Shown: positions 26,718-36,203, numbered from the stretch's first letter. The stretch: 64,000 bases of DNA from an uncultured Elusimicrobia bacterium (GCA_947306425.1 CAMZGO010000007.1:1-64000), one strand, 5' to 3'. Notes: generated by a model from the sequence alone, not told the origin. Program-made: numbers and translations.

Positions 26718-27193
26718 TGATTTACTGTTTTGATATTGACGGCGTGCTTGCTGATAAAACAACTATACAAAAATTGGACTGCACTAAAGAAGCCGATAGA
26801 TTGCAATTTGAAAAAGCAGTTCCCGGCTTGCCGGCAAGAGAAAGTTTTATTTATTTAGTTAATCTTATTGGCAGTACGAGAAAGGAATTTGTCGGGTTAA
26901 AGGTTTTTAATCTTGTTAGCGGTATATTCTTTTTAACTTCCCGGGAAGAAACTTTAAGAGAAAAAACTAATAAATGGCTTTTTGATAACGGTGTATATGT
27001 AAATTATGATTTATTTATGCGCCCAACCGGCAATAATGACACTTGCCCTAAATTAAAAGTTGCTATGCTTAAAGCACTTATAAGAGAATATCCCGGACAA
27101 AAAATTATGTTTTTTGACGATAACCCGATAACTTGCTTTGCAGTTAAAAAGCAACTTGAAAAATACGGCGTAAGCGTTTGTGAGGTATTATGA
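26717..27193 (+). CDS. HAD-superfamily phosphatase-like protein
   Basis: 159 residues from ATG 26717. The first HAD motif CFDIDGVLAD has the two catalytic Asp (D6 and D8). Motif II is FLTSREE and motif III/IV is FFDDNP near residue 138. It resembles small phage polynucleotide-phosphatase or 5'-nucleotidase-like HAD proteins; the substrate is unknown. It overlaps the genes on both sides by one to four bases. Confidence 0.8.
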   Translation: MIYCFDIDGVLADKTTIQKLDCTKEADRLQFEKAVPGLPARESFIYLVNLIGSTRKEFVGLKVFNLVSGIFFLTSREETLREKTNKWLFDNGVYVNYDLFMRPTGNNDTCPKLKVAMLKALIREYPGQKIMFFDDNPITCFAVKKQLEKYGVSVCEVL

Positions 27194-27330
27194 CACCAAA
27201 TTTTAATGTTTGCATTTACGGCAGAGGTCTTGGTAGGGGTGGCGATATTTGCGCCTTAAAAGGAAGGGAACCAAAGCCGGCAGAGTGCCGTAAGTGTGAA
27301 GATTTTGATTACGATGAGGCAGAGGACTAA
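27190..27330 (+). CDS. small Cys/acidic phage protein
   Basis: 46 residues from ATG 27190 overlapping the HAD stop (ATGA). Four Cys, two of them as CRKC, and an acidic tail. Probably a small zinc-binding protein; no family assigned. The 130 bases after it show no gene. Confidence 0.5.
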   Translation: MTPNFNVCIYGRGLGRGGDICALKGREPKPAECRKCEDFDYDEAED

Positions 27331-27461
27331 CATGAAGAAATTATTATAAAAGAGCGGGCTGACCGCTGAAAATTTTTAGAAAAATTGCAGTTTTTACGGT
27401 TTGTGCTTACGACTGAAAAGCATAAATTAAGTGATATGTTTTGACTATTAAAGGAATAACT

Positions 27462-28286
27462 ATGAAAAAAAATGAAATAAAAAAATTAAGCGTTTGTGAA
27501 ATAGGCACGCTTTATTTGCTACAACTTCACGCAGAGAACGGACTTTTAGAAACGACCTCAAGGGAATTACCGGAACTTTTGAGAGTAAGCGCTAAGACAG
27601 GGCTTAAACTCATTAACGGGCTTGAAAAGGCGGGCTTTTTGAAAACTGATAGATTTTATGGGGCAGCAGGAAAATTAAAAATTTTCATCGGCAACGCGGT
27701 AAAATTTACAACATTTAGCCCTTATATTGCAGTAAATTCTACCTCATTTCCAAAACGAAAAGAAAGCGCGGTTTGTATTGCGCCGCGCGGGGCGGAACTT
27801 AATAAAATTACAAGCAAAAATATTGCTAAACAAACACAAATTCCCCCTTCTTTTCCCCTTAATAAACCCCTTATTAACCCTAACTTAACAAATAATAAAA
27901 TAAAAACTACCAAGAACATTACGCATGCAAGCGTGAATAATAATAATTTATTGTTTGAATTAAAAAAACCTTCTTTCCCTTGTTTTGACGGTGCCGGAAT
28001 ATTTACCGAAATTATTATTGATTTTTTTAATTATCGCAAGAAAGACCTTAAAAAACCGATTAAGACACAAAGGGGGCTTGATAGGTTAATAAGCCGCTTA
28101 AAAAGTATTGCCGGCACAAATTTAGGGCTTGCAAAAGCGATTTGTGAACAGTCCAAAGACCATGAGTGGCAAGATATTTTCCCGCTCAAAGATAATAACT
28201 ATTTACAAAAACCCGTGATTGATACTAACGAGCAGGAAACAAAAAGAAAACAATTCTTACAAAAGATTTTAGGGGGTGCAAAATGA
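27462..28286 (+). CDS. phage replication initiator-like protein
   Basis: 274 residues from ATG 27462 (AAAGGA upstream). Residues 8-65 look like a winged helix (TSRELPELLRVSAKTGLKLINGLEKAGFL). A poorly conserved linker follows, then a C-terminal domain with FNYRKKDLKKPIKTQRGLDRLISRL, as in phage replisome-organiser proteins. It overlaps the DnaB gene by four bases, so origin recognition or helicase loading is a reasonable inference. The origin itself was not located. Confidence 0.65.
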   Translation: MKKNEIKKLSVCEIGTLYLLQLHAENGLLETTSRELPELLRVSAKTGLKLINGLEKAGFLKTDRFYGAAGKLKIFIGNAVKFTTFSPYIAVNSTSFPKRKESAVCIAPRGAELNKITSKNIAKQTQIPPSFPLNKPLINPNLTNNKIKTTKNITHASVNNNNLLFELKKPSFPCFDGAGIFTEIIIDFFNYRKKDLKKPIKTQRGLDRLISRLKSIAGTNLGLAKAICEQSKDHEWQDIFPLKDNNYLQKPVIDTNEQETKRKQFLQKILGGAK

Positions 28287-29551
28287 TAACTGATACCACA
28301 TCTACCGAAGAAGCGTTGCTTGGATGTTTGATATTACAAGGCGATTTATGGAAACAAGCAAGTACAAGTATTGACGAGAGTTATTTTTCTAATGCCCGGC
28401 TTAAAAAGATTTTCCAACTATGTAAGCAGACATTTGAAAGAACTAATACGCTTGATTTAATTTTACTTGTGCAAGAAGCAAAAGAACAAAAATGTTTAGT
28501 AGAAATCGGCGGCGAAGTTTATTTAAGCAAAATTCTTTCCAACGGTTATTCTAATCATATCAGGCATTATATTGCCGAGATAAAAAAAGGGTTTTATTGC
28601 CGGCAACAGTTAAAAGCAATAGAGTATTTTAAGCAAGACGGCGACGCTGAAGAACTGCTTAAAAAAGTGGGAGTAGCACAAAGAGAAATAAGCGTTTTGG
28701 AAAACTCAAGTGCTTTGCCGATTATGGAAGTGGCGCAACGGTTTTTATACGAAATGGACCACCCGCTTGACATAATAAAAACCGGCTTTAGCAGTATTGA
28801 CCGAGGGAGCGCACCGGCACGCGGGGATTTGTTTGTTTTGGCTGCGCGTGAACAAGTAGGCAAAAGCGTTGTTTGTATAAACTTAATTAAAAAGTTTTTA
28901 GAGGACGGTAGAAAGTGCCTTGTTTATACAACGGAAATGAGCGCGGAGCAATACTTCCGCCGCCAAGTTGCGATGTATACAAAGATACCTTATGTCGCGC
29001 TAAAATTCCATAAAACCGACTTAGAACAATTTAGGATAATTATGGACTTTTTAAGAACATTTACGGAAGCATGCAAAGATAAATTGGTGTTTTCTTCAAT
29101 ATCACATCCTACAAGTGCCGATATTAGGGCGGAAATGGAAAGAGTAAAACCGGATGTCGTAATTTTAGATAATCTTTCCGGCGCAAAATTGCCAAAAGGT
29201 TATGATAATAAAACCGACCGTATAGCCGAATACGCCGACGACTTAAAGGACGCTCTCATTGAATATAATGCGCTTGGTGTTTTGGTGTGCCACTTAAATA
29301 GAGATAGTTTGAAAGCGCAAGCAGAGCCGGAAACCGCCAATATTAAGGACTGTTCCCATTTAGAAGAAATAGCAAGCCAAGTTCTTTTACTGTGGGTAGA
29401 TAAAGGCAGCACAAACGATATAAGCGATTTCAAAAGGATTTATTGGAAACTTGCTAAAGACCGCGACGGCTTTGGCGGACGCGGTGCGTTTAGTTTGAAC
29501 CGCAAGAATTTAAGAGTAGTAGAGGAAGGGGATGAAAATGAAACTAACTGA
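28283..29551 (+). CDS. dnaB: replicative DNA helicase, DnaB family
   Basis: 422 residues. N-terminal DnaB domain (STEEALLGCLILQ..., residues 4-95) and RecA-like ATPase domain with a Walker A variant AAREQVGKSV (near residues 190-199), Walker B VVILDNLSG and the sensor LGVLVCHLNRDS. Hexameric 5'-3' helicase for phage replication. In cellular DnaB the Walker A is usually ARPSMGKT; the form here is still GKS. Coupled to the preceding initiator-like gene. Confidence 0.92.
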   Translation: MITDTTSTEEALLGCLILQGDLWKQASTSIDESYFSNARLKKIFQLCKQTFERTNTLDLILLVQEAKEQKCLVEIGGEVYLSKILSNGYSNHIRHYIAEIKKGFYCRQQLKAIEYFKQDGDAEELLKKVGVAQREISVLENSSALPIMEVAQRFLYEMDHPLDIIKTGFSSIDRGSAPARGDLFVLAAREQVGKSVVCINLIKKFLEDGRKCLVYTTEMSAEQYFRRQVAMYTKIPYVALKFHKTDLEQFRIIMDFLRTFTEACKDKLVFSSISHPTSADIRAEMERVKPDVVILDNLSGAKLPKGYDNKTDRIAEYADDLKDALIEYNALGVLVCHLNRDSLKAQAEPETANIKDCSHLEEIASQVLLLWVDKGSTNDISDFKRIYWKLAKDRDGFGGRGAFSLNRKNLRVVEEGDENETN

Positions 29552-29744
29552 ACTTGGAAAAATAGTTATTATAAACAAACGGCTTGAAATTTTAAGAACG
29601 GAGTTATACAAATATCAAGCCGGACAAGTGCCACATAGTTTAATGCAAGAGTTTAGCCGGCTAACAAAAAGAAGAAGTAAACTTGCTGAAATTTTGCCGA
29701 TACCCAAACAGCCCCCAAGGTGGGCGCAAAAAATAGCAAGATAA
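29532..29744 (+). CDS. small basic phage protein
   Basis: 70 residues, helical and basic, overlapping the end of dnaB by 20 bases. AGGAAGGGG precedes the double start (ATG 29532 or 29538). Function unknown. Confidence 0.55.
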   Translation: MKMKLTELGKIVIINKRLEILRTELYKYQAGQVPHSLMQEFSRLTKRRSKLAEILPIPKQPPRWAQKIAR

Positions 29745-29783
29745 AAGACAGTATTTGCAAATTTACGACTGAAAAAATGGGGC

Positions 29784-29812
29784 TTGACAAATGCACAAAA
29801 AACTATTACAAT
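29784..29812 (+). promoter_or_regulatory. strong sigma-70-type promoter for the morphogenesis genes
   Basis: TTGACA at 29784-29789, exactly 17 bases, TACAAT at 29807-29812. It drives terS and probably the whole head-tail block. The leader between it and terS contains an imperfect hairpin (CTAC..CCT with AGG.TAG, about 29828-29856) followed by TTTTTA. Confidence 0.8.
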
Positions 29813-29893
29813 ATTATTGCGTGACGCTACTTCCTACTTAAAAAAGCAGGTAGTGGCCTTTTTATTTAGGGTAAGTGCAGAAAGGAAAAACCA

Positions 29894-30334
29894 ATGGCAC
29901 TTGCCCTTTTTAATTTGCCCGAAAATAAAAAGAAACCGACGAGAACGGCGGAAAATTTGACGCCTAAACAAGAAGCGTTTGCGCGGCTTATTGTAGAGGG
30001 TAAAACTGCTACCGAAGCATACCAAGAAATTTACAAACCTAAAAAATCTAAAGCAAAAACTATTTGGGAAGAAGCAAGCCGTATAAAGAAAAACCGCAAG
30101 GTATCTGCAAGGATAGCATTTTTAAGAAGTAAAGCGGCGAGCGATAGTATTATTTCCCAGACGGAAGTTTTAGAAAATATTTCCAAAATAGCAAGGCAAG
30201 AGAGATTAGACCCTAAAGGGCAAGCAGTTGTTCTTAAAGCAAATGAACTTATGGGGAAACATTACGGTTTGTTTGAAGATAATATCAACTTTAAGACCAT
30301 ACCTACCGTTATCAATGTTGTGAGGCCGAAATGA
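29894..30334 (+). CDS. terS: terminase small subunit
   Basis: 146 residues. The Terminase_2 pattern LTPKQEAFARLIVEGKTATEAYQEIY (helix-turn-helix, residues 23-50) is followed by helical oligomerisation segments. It recognises the packaging site. Its stop overlaps the start of terL (ATGA). Confidence 0.88.
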   Translation: MALALFNLPENKKKPTRTAENLTPKQEAFARLIVEGKTATEAYQEIYKPKKSKAKTIWEEASRIKKNRKVSARIAFLRSKAASDSIISQTEVLENISKIARQERLDPKGQAVVLKANELMGKHYGLFEDNINFKTIPTVINVVRPK

Positions 30335-31707
30335 ACGAACAACAGGAAACTAGAGAGATAAATATAAAGTTAAATTGGTACCAAGATAAATTCTTGTTTT
30401 CCAAAGAAAGATATTCCTGTTTAATTGGCGGCGTTGGAACGGGTAAAACTTTTGTGTTTTTGTTAAAAGCGTGGCAAATCTGCCAAGAAAATCCCGGAAG
30501 TTTAGGTTTAATTGTGCGCCGAGAATATACGGACTTACGCGATAGCACAATTAACGATTTTGAAAAGTATTTTGGCGTAAAAGTAAAAGAGCAAGCCAAA
30601 GAATATGAATTTCCAAACGGCTCAAAGATAATGTTTAGACACGGCGATTTAACCGATAAAAATGTGCTTAAAAACATTAACCTTACCTTTTTTGGCATAG
30701 AACAAGCCGAGGAATACGAAACAAGCGTTATTTTTGATTTTCTGCGCGACCGTTTAAGACAAAGTGAGAACTCTTGCGGATTTTTAATTGCCAATGCTGC
30801 CGGGCATAATTGGATTTATGAAAGATTTATTGAAGGTGCAAAAAGTGAAGTGTATGATTTGCCGACGGGACAAGTTGCCTACGCGAAACCTAATTATTTT
30901 TGCGCAACCGCAAATAGTTTTGCCAACGCACACAATTTGCCGGCAAGTTATGTAGCCGATTTAAGAGCGCAAGAAAAAGACGCACCGGAACACTACAAAC
31001 AATATGTAATTAACGATTTTAATGTTTTAGACGCTGATGATTTGCTCTTAACGCCGGAAGAAATCAGCAACTTAAAGCAGAATTTTAGCGGGCTTGCCGG
31101 AAAAAGATATTTAGCCGCGGACCTTGCACGATTTGGGAAAGATAAGTGCGTGTGTTTTATCGGCGAAGAAGTAAGCGGTTTTAAGTTTGCTGAAGTAGCA
31201 ACCGACGCTTGGGGGCAAAAAGATACTTTGCACTCCGTTGGAAGAATTGCAGATATTGGAAGGCAGATGAACTTACAAGACGGAACTGTGGACTGCGACG
31301 GATTAGGGCAAGGGTATTTTGATAACTTAAAGGACCTAGTAAACGGACATTATGGGTTAAAAGAGTTCCATAATACCGCACTTGGCAAGCAAAGCCCTTA
31401 TGCCAATGTGCGCACGGAAATTTACTTTTATATTAAAGAACTTGCGTCTAAAGGGTGGCTTTACATTAAAACGCCGGAAATTATTAACGACTTAGCGCGG
31501 CTTAGTTATACCTATAACCGGAACGGGCAAAAGATGATGATTTCAAAAGAGATTATGCGTTCAAAAGGCGTTAAAAGCCCGGATTATGCCGACGCTTTAA
31601 TGATGAGTGTGTGGCTTTGGAAAACAAAAAACCCGGAAACAAGCAATTTAAGAAGAAGAAAGATAGGAAGATTTAATTTTATAAATAACCAAATGAATAA
31701 TTGGTAA
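30331..31707 (+). CDS. terL: terminase large subunit
   Basis: 458 residues. Walker A GGVGTGKT at 33-40, Walker B region LTFFGIEQAEE at 118-128, and a C-terminal nuclease domain that opens AADLARFGKDKC (near residue 267) and contains the DCDGLGQG segment. It packages phage DNA into proheads. Normal length for the Terminase_3/6 type. Confidence 0.93.
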   Translation: MNEQQETREINIKLNWYQDKFLFSKERYSCLIGGVGTGKTFVFLLKAWQICQENPGSLGLIVRREYTDLRDSTINDFEKYFGVKVKEQAKEYEFPNGSKIMFRHGDLTDKNVLKNINLTFFGIEQAEEYETSVIFDFLRDRLRQSENSCGFLIANAAGHNWIYERFIEGAKSEVYDLPTGQVAYAKPNYFCATANSFANAHNLPASYVADLRAQEKDAPEHYKQYVINDFNVLDADDLLLTPEEISNLKQNFSGLAGKRYLAADLARFGKDKCVCFIGEEVSGFKFAEVATDAWGQKDTLHSVGRIADIGRQMNLQDGTVDCDGLGQGYFDNLKDLVNGHYGLKEFHNTALGKQSPYANVRTEIYFYIKELASKGWLYIKTPEIINDLARLSYTYNRNGQKMMISKEIMRSKGVKSPDYADALMMSVWLWKTKNPETSNLRRRKIGRFNFINNQMNNW

Positions 31708-31716
31708 GGAGCGAAT

Positions 31717-31905
31717 ATGAGCGGATTATTCAAAACACCAAGCATGCCGGCGGTACAAAATTTAACGACGCCGACAACCGTGACAAACGATAATAAAAAA
31801 ATTGAGGAAGAAAGAAAACGCTTTGCTTTGAGAAAAGGCAGAGCCGCAAACATTTTAACGAACGATTACCGGACGCCTGCCGGTAAAAAATTACTTGGGG
31901 AATAA
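31717..31905 (+). CDS. small podovirus protein next to the connector
   Basis: 62 residues ending with RKGRAANILTNDYRTPAGKKLLGE in short form. This is the pattern of a small protein often encoded between terL and the head-tail connector in T7- and BPP-1-like phages (RRGRASTILTG...KTLLG). Function unknown; probably virion-associated. Confidence 0.7.
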   Translation: MSGLFKTPSMPAVQNLTTPTTVTNDNKKIEEERKRFALRKGRAANILTNDYRTPAGKKLLGE

Positions 31906-31907
31906 AA

Positions 31908-33548
31908 ATGAACAGTAGAAAAGCAAAGGAACTTATTGACCGTTTGGGACAGTTGCAAAGTATACGCGCCCAATGGGACGCAATTTGGGATTTTATCGCT
32001 TTAAGAACAAGCCCAAAAAATGCTTGCTTCCAAAGTGAACATCAAACCGGGCAACCTAGGAGCGCATGGCATAAATACGATAGCACCGCCTCACTTGCGA
32101 TTAACAAATGGGCCTCTGCTATGGACGGTATTACCACGCCGAAAACTCAAAAATGGCACGGTTTAACATTAACGGATGAAAAGTTAAGTGAAAAATACCA
32201 TACTTACTTAGAAGAAATAAGAGATACTTTATTTGCCCGCCGGTATGCTGCAAATTCTAACTTTGCAAATGCAAATTATGAAAATTTACGCTCGGTAGGA
32301 ACATTTGGAAACGGTGCTTTTTCTTTAACCGAAAGCCGAGATTTTAAGGGAAATGTTTATAAAGCGTGGAATTTAAGAGAGTTCTTTATAGACCAAAACT
32401 ATGGCGGCGAAGTGGACACATTTTACCGTAAATTCCGTCTAACCGCAAGACAGGCAAAACAAGAATTTGGCGAGAATTGCCCGGAAAGAATAAAAGAAGC
32501 AAAGAATTTGCAGGAAGAATTTGAGTTCTTATGGGCAGTTTATCCAAACACCGATTATGTAAAAGGTTCTTTACTTGCAACTAAAAAGAAATATGCAAGT
32601 ATTTATGTTTGTATTACGACATGTGAAGTTATTGAAGAAGGCGGATTTGATATTTGCCCGCTCTTTTATCAACGCTATGATATTATGCCGAGTTTAACGG
32701 ACCCTTACGGATATGCGCCTATTTTACTTTGTATGCCCGAAGTAAAGGACTTAAACAAAATGATTGCGGATTTGCTTACTCTTTCCGATAGGCAAACACG
32801 CCCGATTATGCTTTCTAGCGAAGATGATTTATTGGAACAAAGATTTCTTAATAACGGTGTCTTGTTGCATGGCGGACTTGACGGCAACGGAAATGAAAGA
32901 ATTAAAGAAATGATTTCCCACGCACAAACGCCGATAACGCTACAAATGATACAAGATATGCGCCAAGTGGTAAATGAAGGGTTTAACCTTAATTTATTCC
33001 AAATACTTGTAAATAAACCAAATATGACCGCAACCGAAGTTATGCAACGCGCACAAGAACAAGGCACGCTGCTTGGTAGTTTTACAAGCAGACGGGAAAA
33101 AGAGTTTTTAAGCCCGTTAATTGTAAAAGAAGTAGAACTTGCCGAAAGACAAGGCGATTTGCCACCCGTGCCGGAAGAATTACAAGAAGCAATCGGTAGC
33201 GGCGAAGTGTTTTTTAGTGTAAAGTATGAAAGCCCTATTGTTCGCGCACAAAAAGCGGACGAAGCAGCCGCAATATTTAGAACACTTGAAACGGCAACGG
33301 TTTTACAAAACTTTGACCCGACTGTTAAAAATAAAATTAACGCTGCAAAAACACTTGAAACAGTTGCAAGTATTTGGGGCGCACCGCAAAAAATCTTTAA
33401 TACCGATGAAGAAAAAGAACTTAAAGATATGAACGAGGCACAACTCCAACAAGCACAACAAATGCTTAATGCCGCACCTGTAATATCTAAGAGTGCAAAA
33501 GATATGGCAGAGGCGCAAGCCAAAGGCGGTTTAGGGGGTATACTCTAA
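31908..33548 (+). CDS. head-to-tail connector (portal) protein, T7-like
   Basis: 546 residues. It matches the podoviral connector family: WDFIALRTSP near the N-terminus, YDSTASLAINKWASAMDGITTPKTQKWHGL in condensed form (residues 57-88), and KPNMTATEVMQRAQEQ near residue 370. It forms the dodecameric ring through which DNA enters. Coupled to the downstream Bbp19-like gene by a one-base overlap. Confidence 0.92.
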   Translation: MNSRKAKELIDRLGQLQSIRAQWDAIWDFIALRTSPKNACFQSEHQTGQPRSAWHKYDSTASLAINKWASAMDGITTPKTQKWHGLTLTDEKLSEKYHTYLEEIRDTLFARRYAANSNFANANYENLRSVGTFGNGAFSLTESRDFKGNVYKAWNLREFFIDQNYGGEVDTFYRKFRLTARQAKQEFGENCPERIKEAKNLQEEFEFLWAVYPNTDYVKGSLLATKKKYASIYVCITTCEVIEEGGFDICPLFYQRYDIMPSLTDPYGYAPILLCMPEVKDLNKMIADLLTLSDRQTRPIMLSSEDDLLEQRFLNNGVLLHGGLDGNGNERIKEMISHAQTPITLQMIQDMRQVVNEGFNLNLFQILVNKPNMTATEVMQRAQEQGTLLGSFTSRREKEFLSPLIVKEVELAERQGDLPPVPEELQEAIGSGEVFFSVKYESPIVRAQKADEAAAIFRTLETATVLQNFDPTVKNKINAAKTLETVASIWGAPQKIFNTDEEKELKDMNEAQLQQAQQMLNAAPVISKSAKDMAEAQAKGGLGGIL

Positions 33549-33850
33549 TGGGAATATTTAAGCAAGCAAAAAATAAACTTTCTTCCTATTTGTTTAGGAA
33601 ACGCTCCGCTTTTCGTATTGTTTTTGACGATAAAAAGCAAGAGGTTAAATGTGTTTTAAGTGAGATAAGACGCTTTTGTCCTTCTGACCCGGCAAGAAAT
33701 GCCTTAAATAAGAAAGGCGAAATTGACGAAAAGCAAGTGCTGATAAATATCGGCAGACGGCAAGTTTTGTCTTTTATCATGGCTCAAATAAATATGCCTG
33801 ATGAAAGAATAGAAGAAATAGTAAGAGAGGAAATGCAATATGGAAAATAA
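33548..33850 (+). CDS. Bbp19-like phage protein
   Basis: 100 residues with FRIVFDDKKQEVKCVLSEIRRFCPSDP, the pattern of the Bbp19-like domain first named in the DGR-bearing Bordetella phage BPP-1. Position between connector and scaffold fits. Function unknown. Confidence 0.65.
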   Translation: MGIFKQAKNKLSSYLFRKRSAFRIVFDDKKQEVKCVLSEIRRFCPSDPARNALNKKGEIDEKQVLINIGRRQVLSFIMAQINMPDERIEEIVREEMQYGK

Positions 33851-34610
33851 TGGAAATCCGGGTTTGCCGGAAAATTTCCTTGAGAACTTCAAGGAAGAAA
33901 ACCGCACTTTCATAACCTCTAAAGGTTTTAAGAGTGCCGATGATATGGCAGCGGCTTTAATGGCTGCTGACAATATGGTAAGTTTACCGACCGAAAAAAG
34001 CACCGAAGAAGAATTAAACGCGTTCTATACCAAATTAGGACGCCCGGAAAGCGCGGAAAAGTATAACTTTAACATACCCGAAGGGCAAAGTGATGAGTTT
34101 GCAAAAAGTGTTGCACCTTTGCTTTTTAAGGCGGGTTTAACACAAAAGCAACTTGATACATTAGTGCCGGATTGGAATAACTTTGTTGCTGCACGCAACG
34201 AAGCACTAACAAAAGCAGCACAAGAAGAATTTACTAAAGCCACGGAAGAACTTAAAAAAGAGTGGGGCGCAAATTATGAAGCAAACGAAACTTTAGCACA
34301 ACGCGCAACGCAAGCGCTCGGTTTAACCGCTGAGGAACTTGACGGCCTTGTTAAAGCCAAAGGTACGGCTTGGGTTTATAAAACAATGGTTAAGTTAAGC
34401 AAAGCGATAGGCGACGATAAAATAAAAGGCACAGGCGGCGGGCGCACCGAAGTAAATTTAAGCGACCCTAAAGAAGCACAAGCCGAAATTGCCCGCTTAA
34501 TGAAAGACCCTCAATTTGCGGCGGACTTCGTAAAAGGCGAAGCAAAAGCAAAAGAAAAATGGGATAAACTCCATAAAGTCGCATATCAAGGTGGTGCTAA
34601 CAATGGTTGA
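33840..34610 (+). CDS. capsid scaffolding / assembly protein
   Basis: 256 residues, acidic and helical, with LGRPESAEKYNF and GLTQKQLDTLV, segments shared by scaffold proteins of many podo- and siphophages. It sits directly before the capsid gene and overlaps the preceding gene by 11 bases. A C-terminal basic/helical region may bind capsid subunits. Confidence 0.78.
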   Translation: MENNGNPGLPENFLENFKEENRTFITSKGFKSADDMAAALMAADNMVSLPTEKSTEEELNAFYTKLGRPESAEKYNFNIPEGQSDEFAKSVAPLLFKAGLTQKQLDTLVPDWNNFVAARNEALTKAAQEEFTKATEELKKEWGANYEANETLAQRATQALGLTAEELDGLVKAKGTAWVYKTMVKLSKAIGDDKIKGTGGGRTEVNLSDPKEAQAEIARLMKDPQFAADFVKGEAKAKEKWDKLHKVAYQGGANNG

Positions 34611-34773
34611 TTTAGGACGAGTACAATTAGAATTAAGACGCCTTAGCAGCCCTGCCGGCACAATGCTTGGCAGAGTTGGGGTCTATGAGGCACTTAAAAA
34701 ACAAGTAAAGGTCTTTGAAGATGACAAGGACTTTAAGAAAGATTTAGACAAGGAAAAGAAGTCTAAAAAATAA
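34603..34773 (+). CDS. small phage structural-region protein
   Basis: 56 residues from ATG 34603, which overlaps the scaffold stop. Central GTMLGRVGVYEALKKQ and a Lys/Asp-rich tail. Small proteins of this kind occur between scaffold and capsid genes; no function is known. Confidence 0.5.
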   Translation: MVDLGRVQLELRRLSSPAGTMLGRVGVYEALKKQVKVFEDDKDFKKDLDKEKKSKK

Positions 34774-34779
34774 AAATAA

Positions 34780-34820
34780 GGCCGCTAAAACTTTTTAGCC
34801 GGAAGTGGGACGCGGCGAGG
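34780..34820 (+). promoter_or_regulatory. structured leader of the capsid gene
   Basis: Two pairings exclude each other: GGCCGCTAAAA with TTTTTAGCC (34780-34800), or GCCGC (34781-34785) with GCGGC (34812-34816), the latter just before the GAGGAG ribosome site. This suggests an RNA element tuning capsid translation or mRNA stability. Confidence 0.4.
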
Positions 34821-34829
34821 AGCAAATAA

Positions 34830-35711
34830 ATGAATAATGAACAAGAAGTATTGTATCAAAATCAGTATTTAGATACTTTAACATTGCTCTGCCAACAAAA
34901 ACAATCAAAGTTGGAAAGCCGTGTTACGACAAAAGACTGTGAAGGCGAAAAAGCAGTAGTTGCGGACCAAGTAGGAGAATTCCCATTAAACGAAAAAAAT
35001 ACTCGCTTTGCTGACACAGAATATGAAGACATATCCCTTAAAAGAAGGTGGATTACACCTATCTTAAAAAACGGGACTGTCTTGTTAGATACTTTGGATT
35101 TGTCAAAATCAACTTCAAATCCAACGAGTTCTATTGTTATAGCAGGGCATGCAGCAATTAACCGCTTCAAAGATAATGCTATCCTTGACGGGTATTATGG
35201 GAACAATAGAACAGGTAAAACAGGCGAAACATTAACCGCTTTTGATAGCAATAATGTTATTTCTTCAACAGATGAGGGTGGCGATATTGTTAAACAAATA
35301 AACACCGTTTTGGAAAAAATGCAAGACGCTGATGTAGATACCGAGTATGACGAGATAACAATGGTTGTAAACGGTCGCGCTGTTAAAAAATTACGCGAGA
35401 GCGGTATTTATATGAGTGCTGATTTTATGAACGATAAAGTTCTTAGCGAGAAAGTAAAATTACCGGATTATAGCGGTGTCACTTTCGTAAAAATGAGCAA
35501 AGTTCCTACTTATAAAGACGGTAGCAATAATACTATTTATAAGTTGCCCATTTTTGTAAAAAGCGGCGTTCAATTAGGTAGGTGGGGTATTCAAAAAGTA
35601 CGCATAGGAGAAGAAAGCACAAAGCAATATTGCCCCTCTATCTTCATGGAAGCGATTTTTGGCGCTTGCCGTACTGAAGAAGCGAAATGCTACTCTATTG
35701 AGATGAAATAA
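34830..35711 (+). CDS. major capsid protein
   Basis: 293 residues with TFADTEYEDISLKRRW-type N-terminal region (here TRFADTEYEDISLKRRW) and GHAAINRFKDNAILDGYYG, as in the Phage_capsid_2/HK97-like group of podoviruses. It lies after scaffold and before the decoration-like gene, with a GAGGAG ribosome site. Position, size and motif agree. Confidence 0.85.
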   Translation: MNNEQEVLYQNQYLDTLTLLCQQKQSKLESRVTTKDCEGEKAVVADQVGEFPLNEKNTRFADTEYEDISLKRRWITPILKNGTVLLDTLDLSKSTSNPTSSIVIAGHAAINRFKDNAILDGYYGNNRTGKTGETLTAFDSNNVISSTDEGGDIVKQINTVLEKMQDADVDTEYDEITMVVNGRAVKKLRESGIYMSADFMNDKVLSEKVKLPDYSGVTFVKMSKVPTYKDGSNNTIYKLPIFVKSGVQLGRWGIQKVRIGEESTKQYCPSIFMEAIFGACRTEEAKCYSIEMK

Positions 35712-35722
35712 GGAGTTAAACA

Positions 35723-36139
35723 ATGGCTAATACTTACGCAAAAGAATATGGTTATGCTAAAGCCGGCACAACTAAACCGGCAAATGAACTAAACGCAAAA
35801 GTAAGAGTTTTCAAAGCAACTATTACTCTTGCCGCACAAGCCTCAGGCGATACCGTCACTTTGTTCAAAGTGCCGAAAGGTTATTCCTTTATTACCGGTA
35901 TTTTGAACGGTTCGGTGTCCTTGGGTTCTTCTACCATTAAAATCGGTACTGCCGATGATGATGATAAATACAGGGCAAGCGGTACACATACCGCAACAAC
36001 CCCAACTTTATTTGGCGACCAAGCGGGCTTTGTTTCCGGCGGAAATACTACCGATGAGGAAATCAAATTAACAGTTGGAACTGCGGCTTTACCGGCTAGT
36101 GGTACTTTAATAGTGGATATGCTATTTAGTGCTTGCTAA
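35723..36139 (+). CDS. probable head decoration / structural protein
   Basis: 138 residues, rich in Thr, Gly and Ala, beta-strand-like, without a signal peptide. It follows the capsid gene by 11 bases with GGAG upstream. Similar small proteins after MCP genes decorate capsids; that is inference from position. Confidence 0.6.
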   Translation: MANTYAKEYGYAKAGTTKPANELNAKVRVFKATITLAAQASGDTVTLFKVPKGYSFITGILNGSVSLGSSTIKIGTADDDDKYRASGTHTATTPTLFGDQAGFVSGGNTTDEEIKLTVGTAALPASGTLIVDMLFSAC

Positions 36140-36203
36140 AGCAACAGTTAAAAGGGGGCGTGATTATGGCGCGCCCCCTATAAAAACACTAAGGAAATAA
36201 AAA

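Noticed and set aside
32705-33523. 272-residue open frame on the minus strand
   Set aside because: It lies wholly opposite the connector gene, is Ser/Cys/Ile-rich without any domain and has no ribosome site; an antisense shadow.
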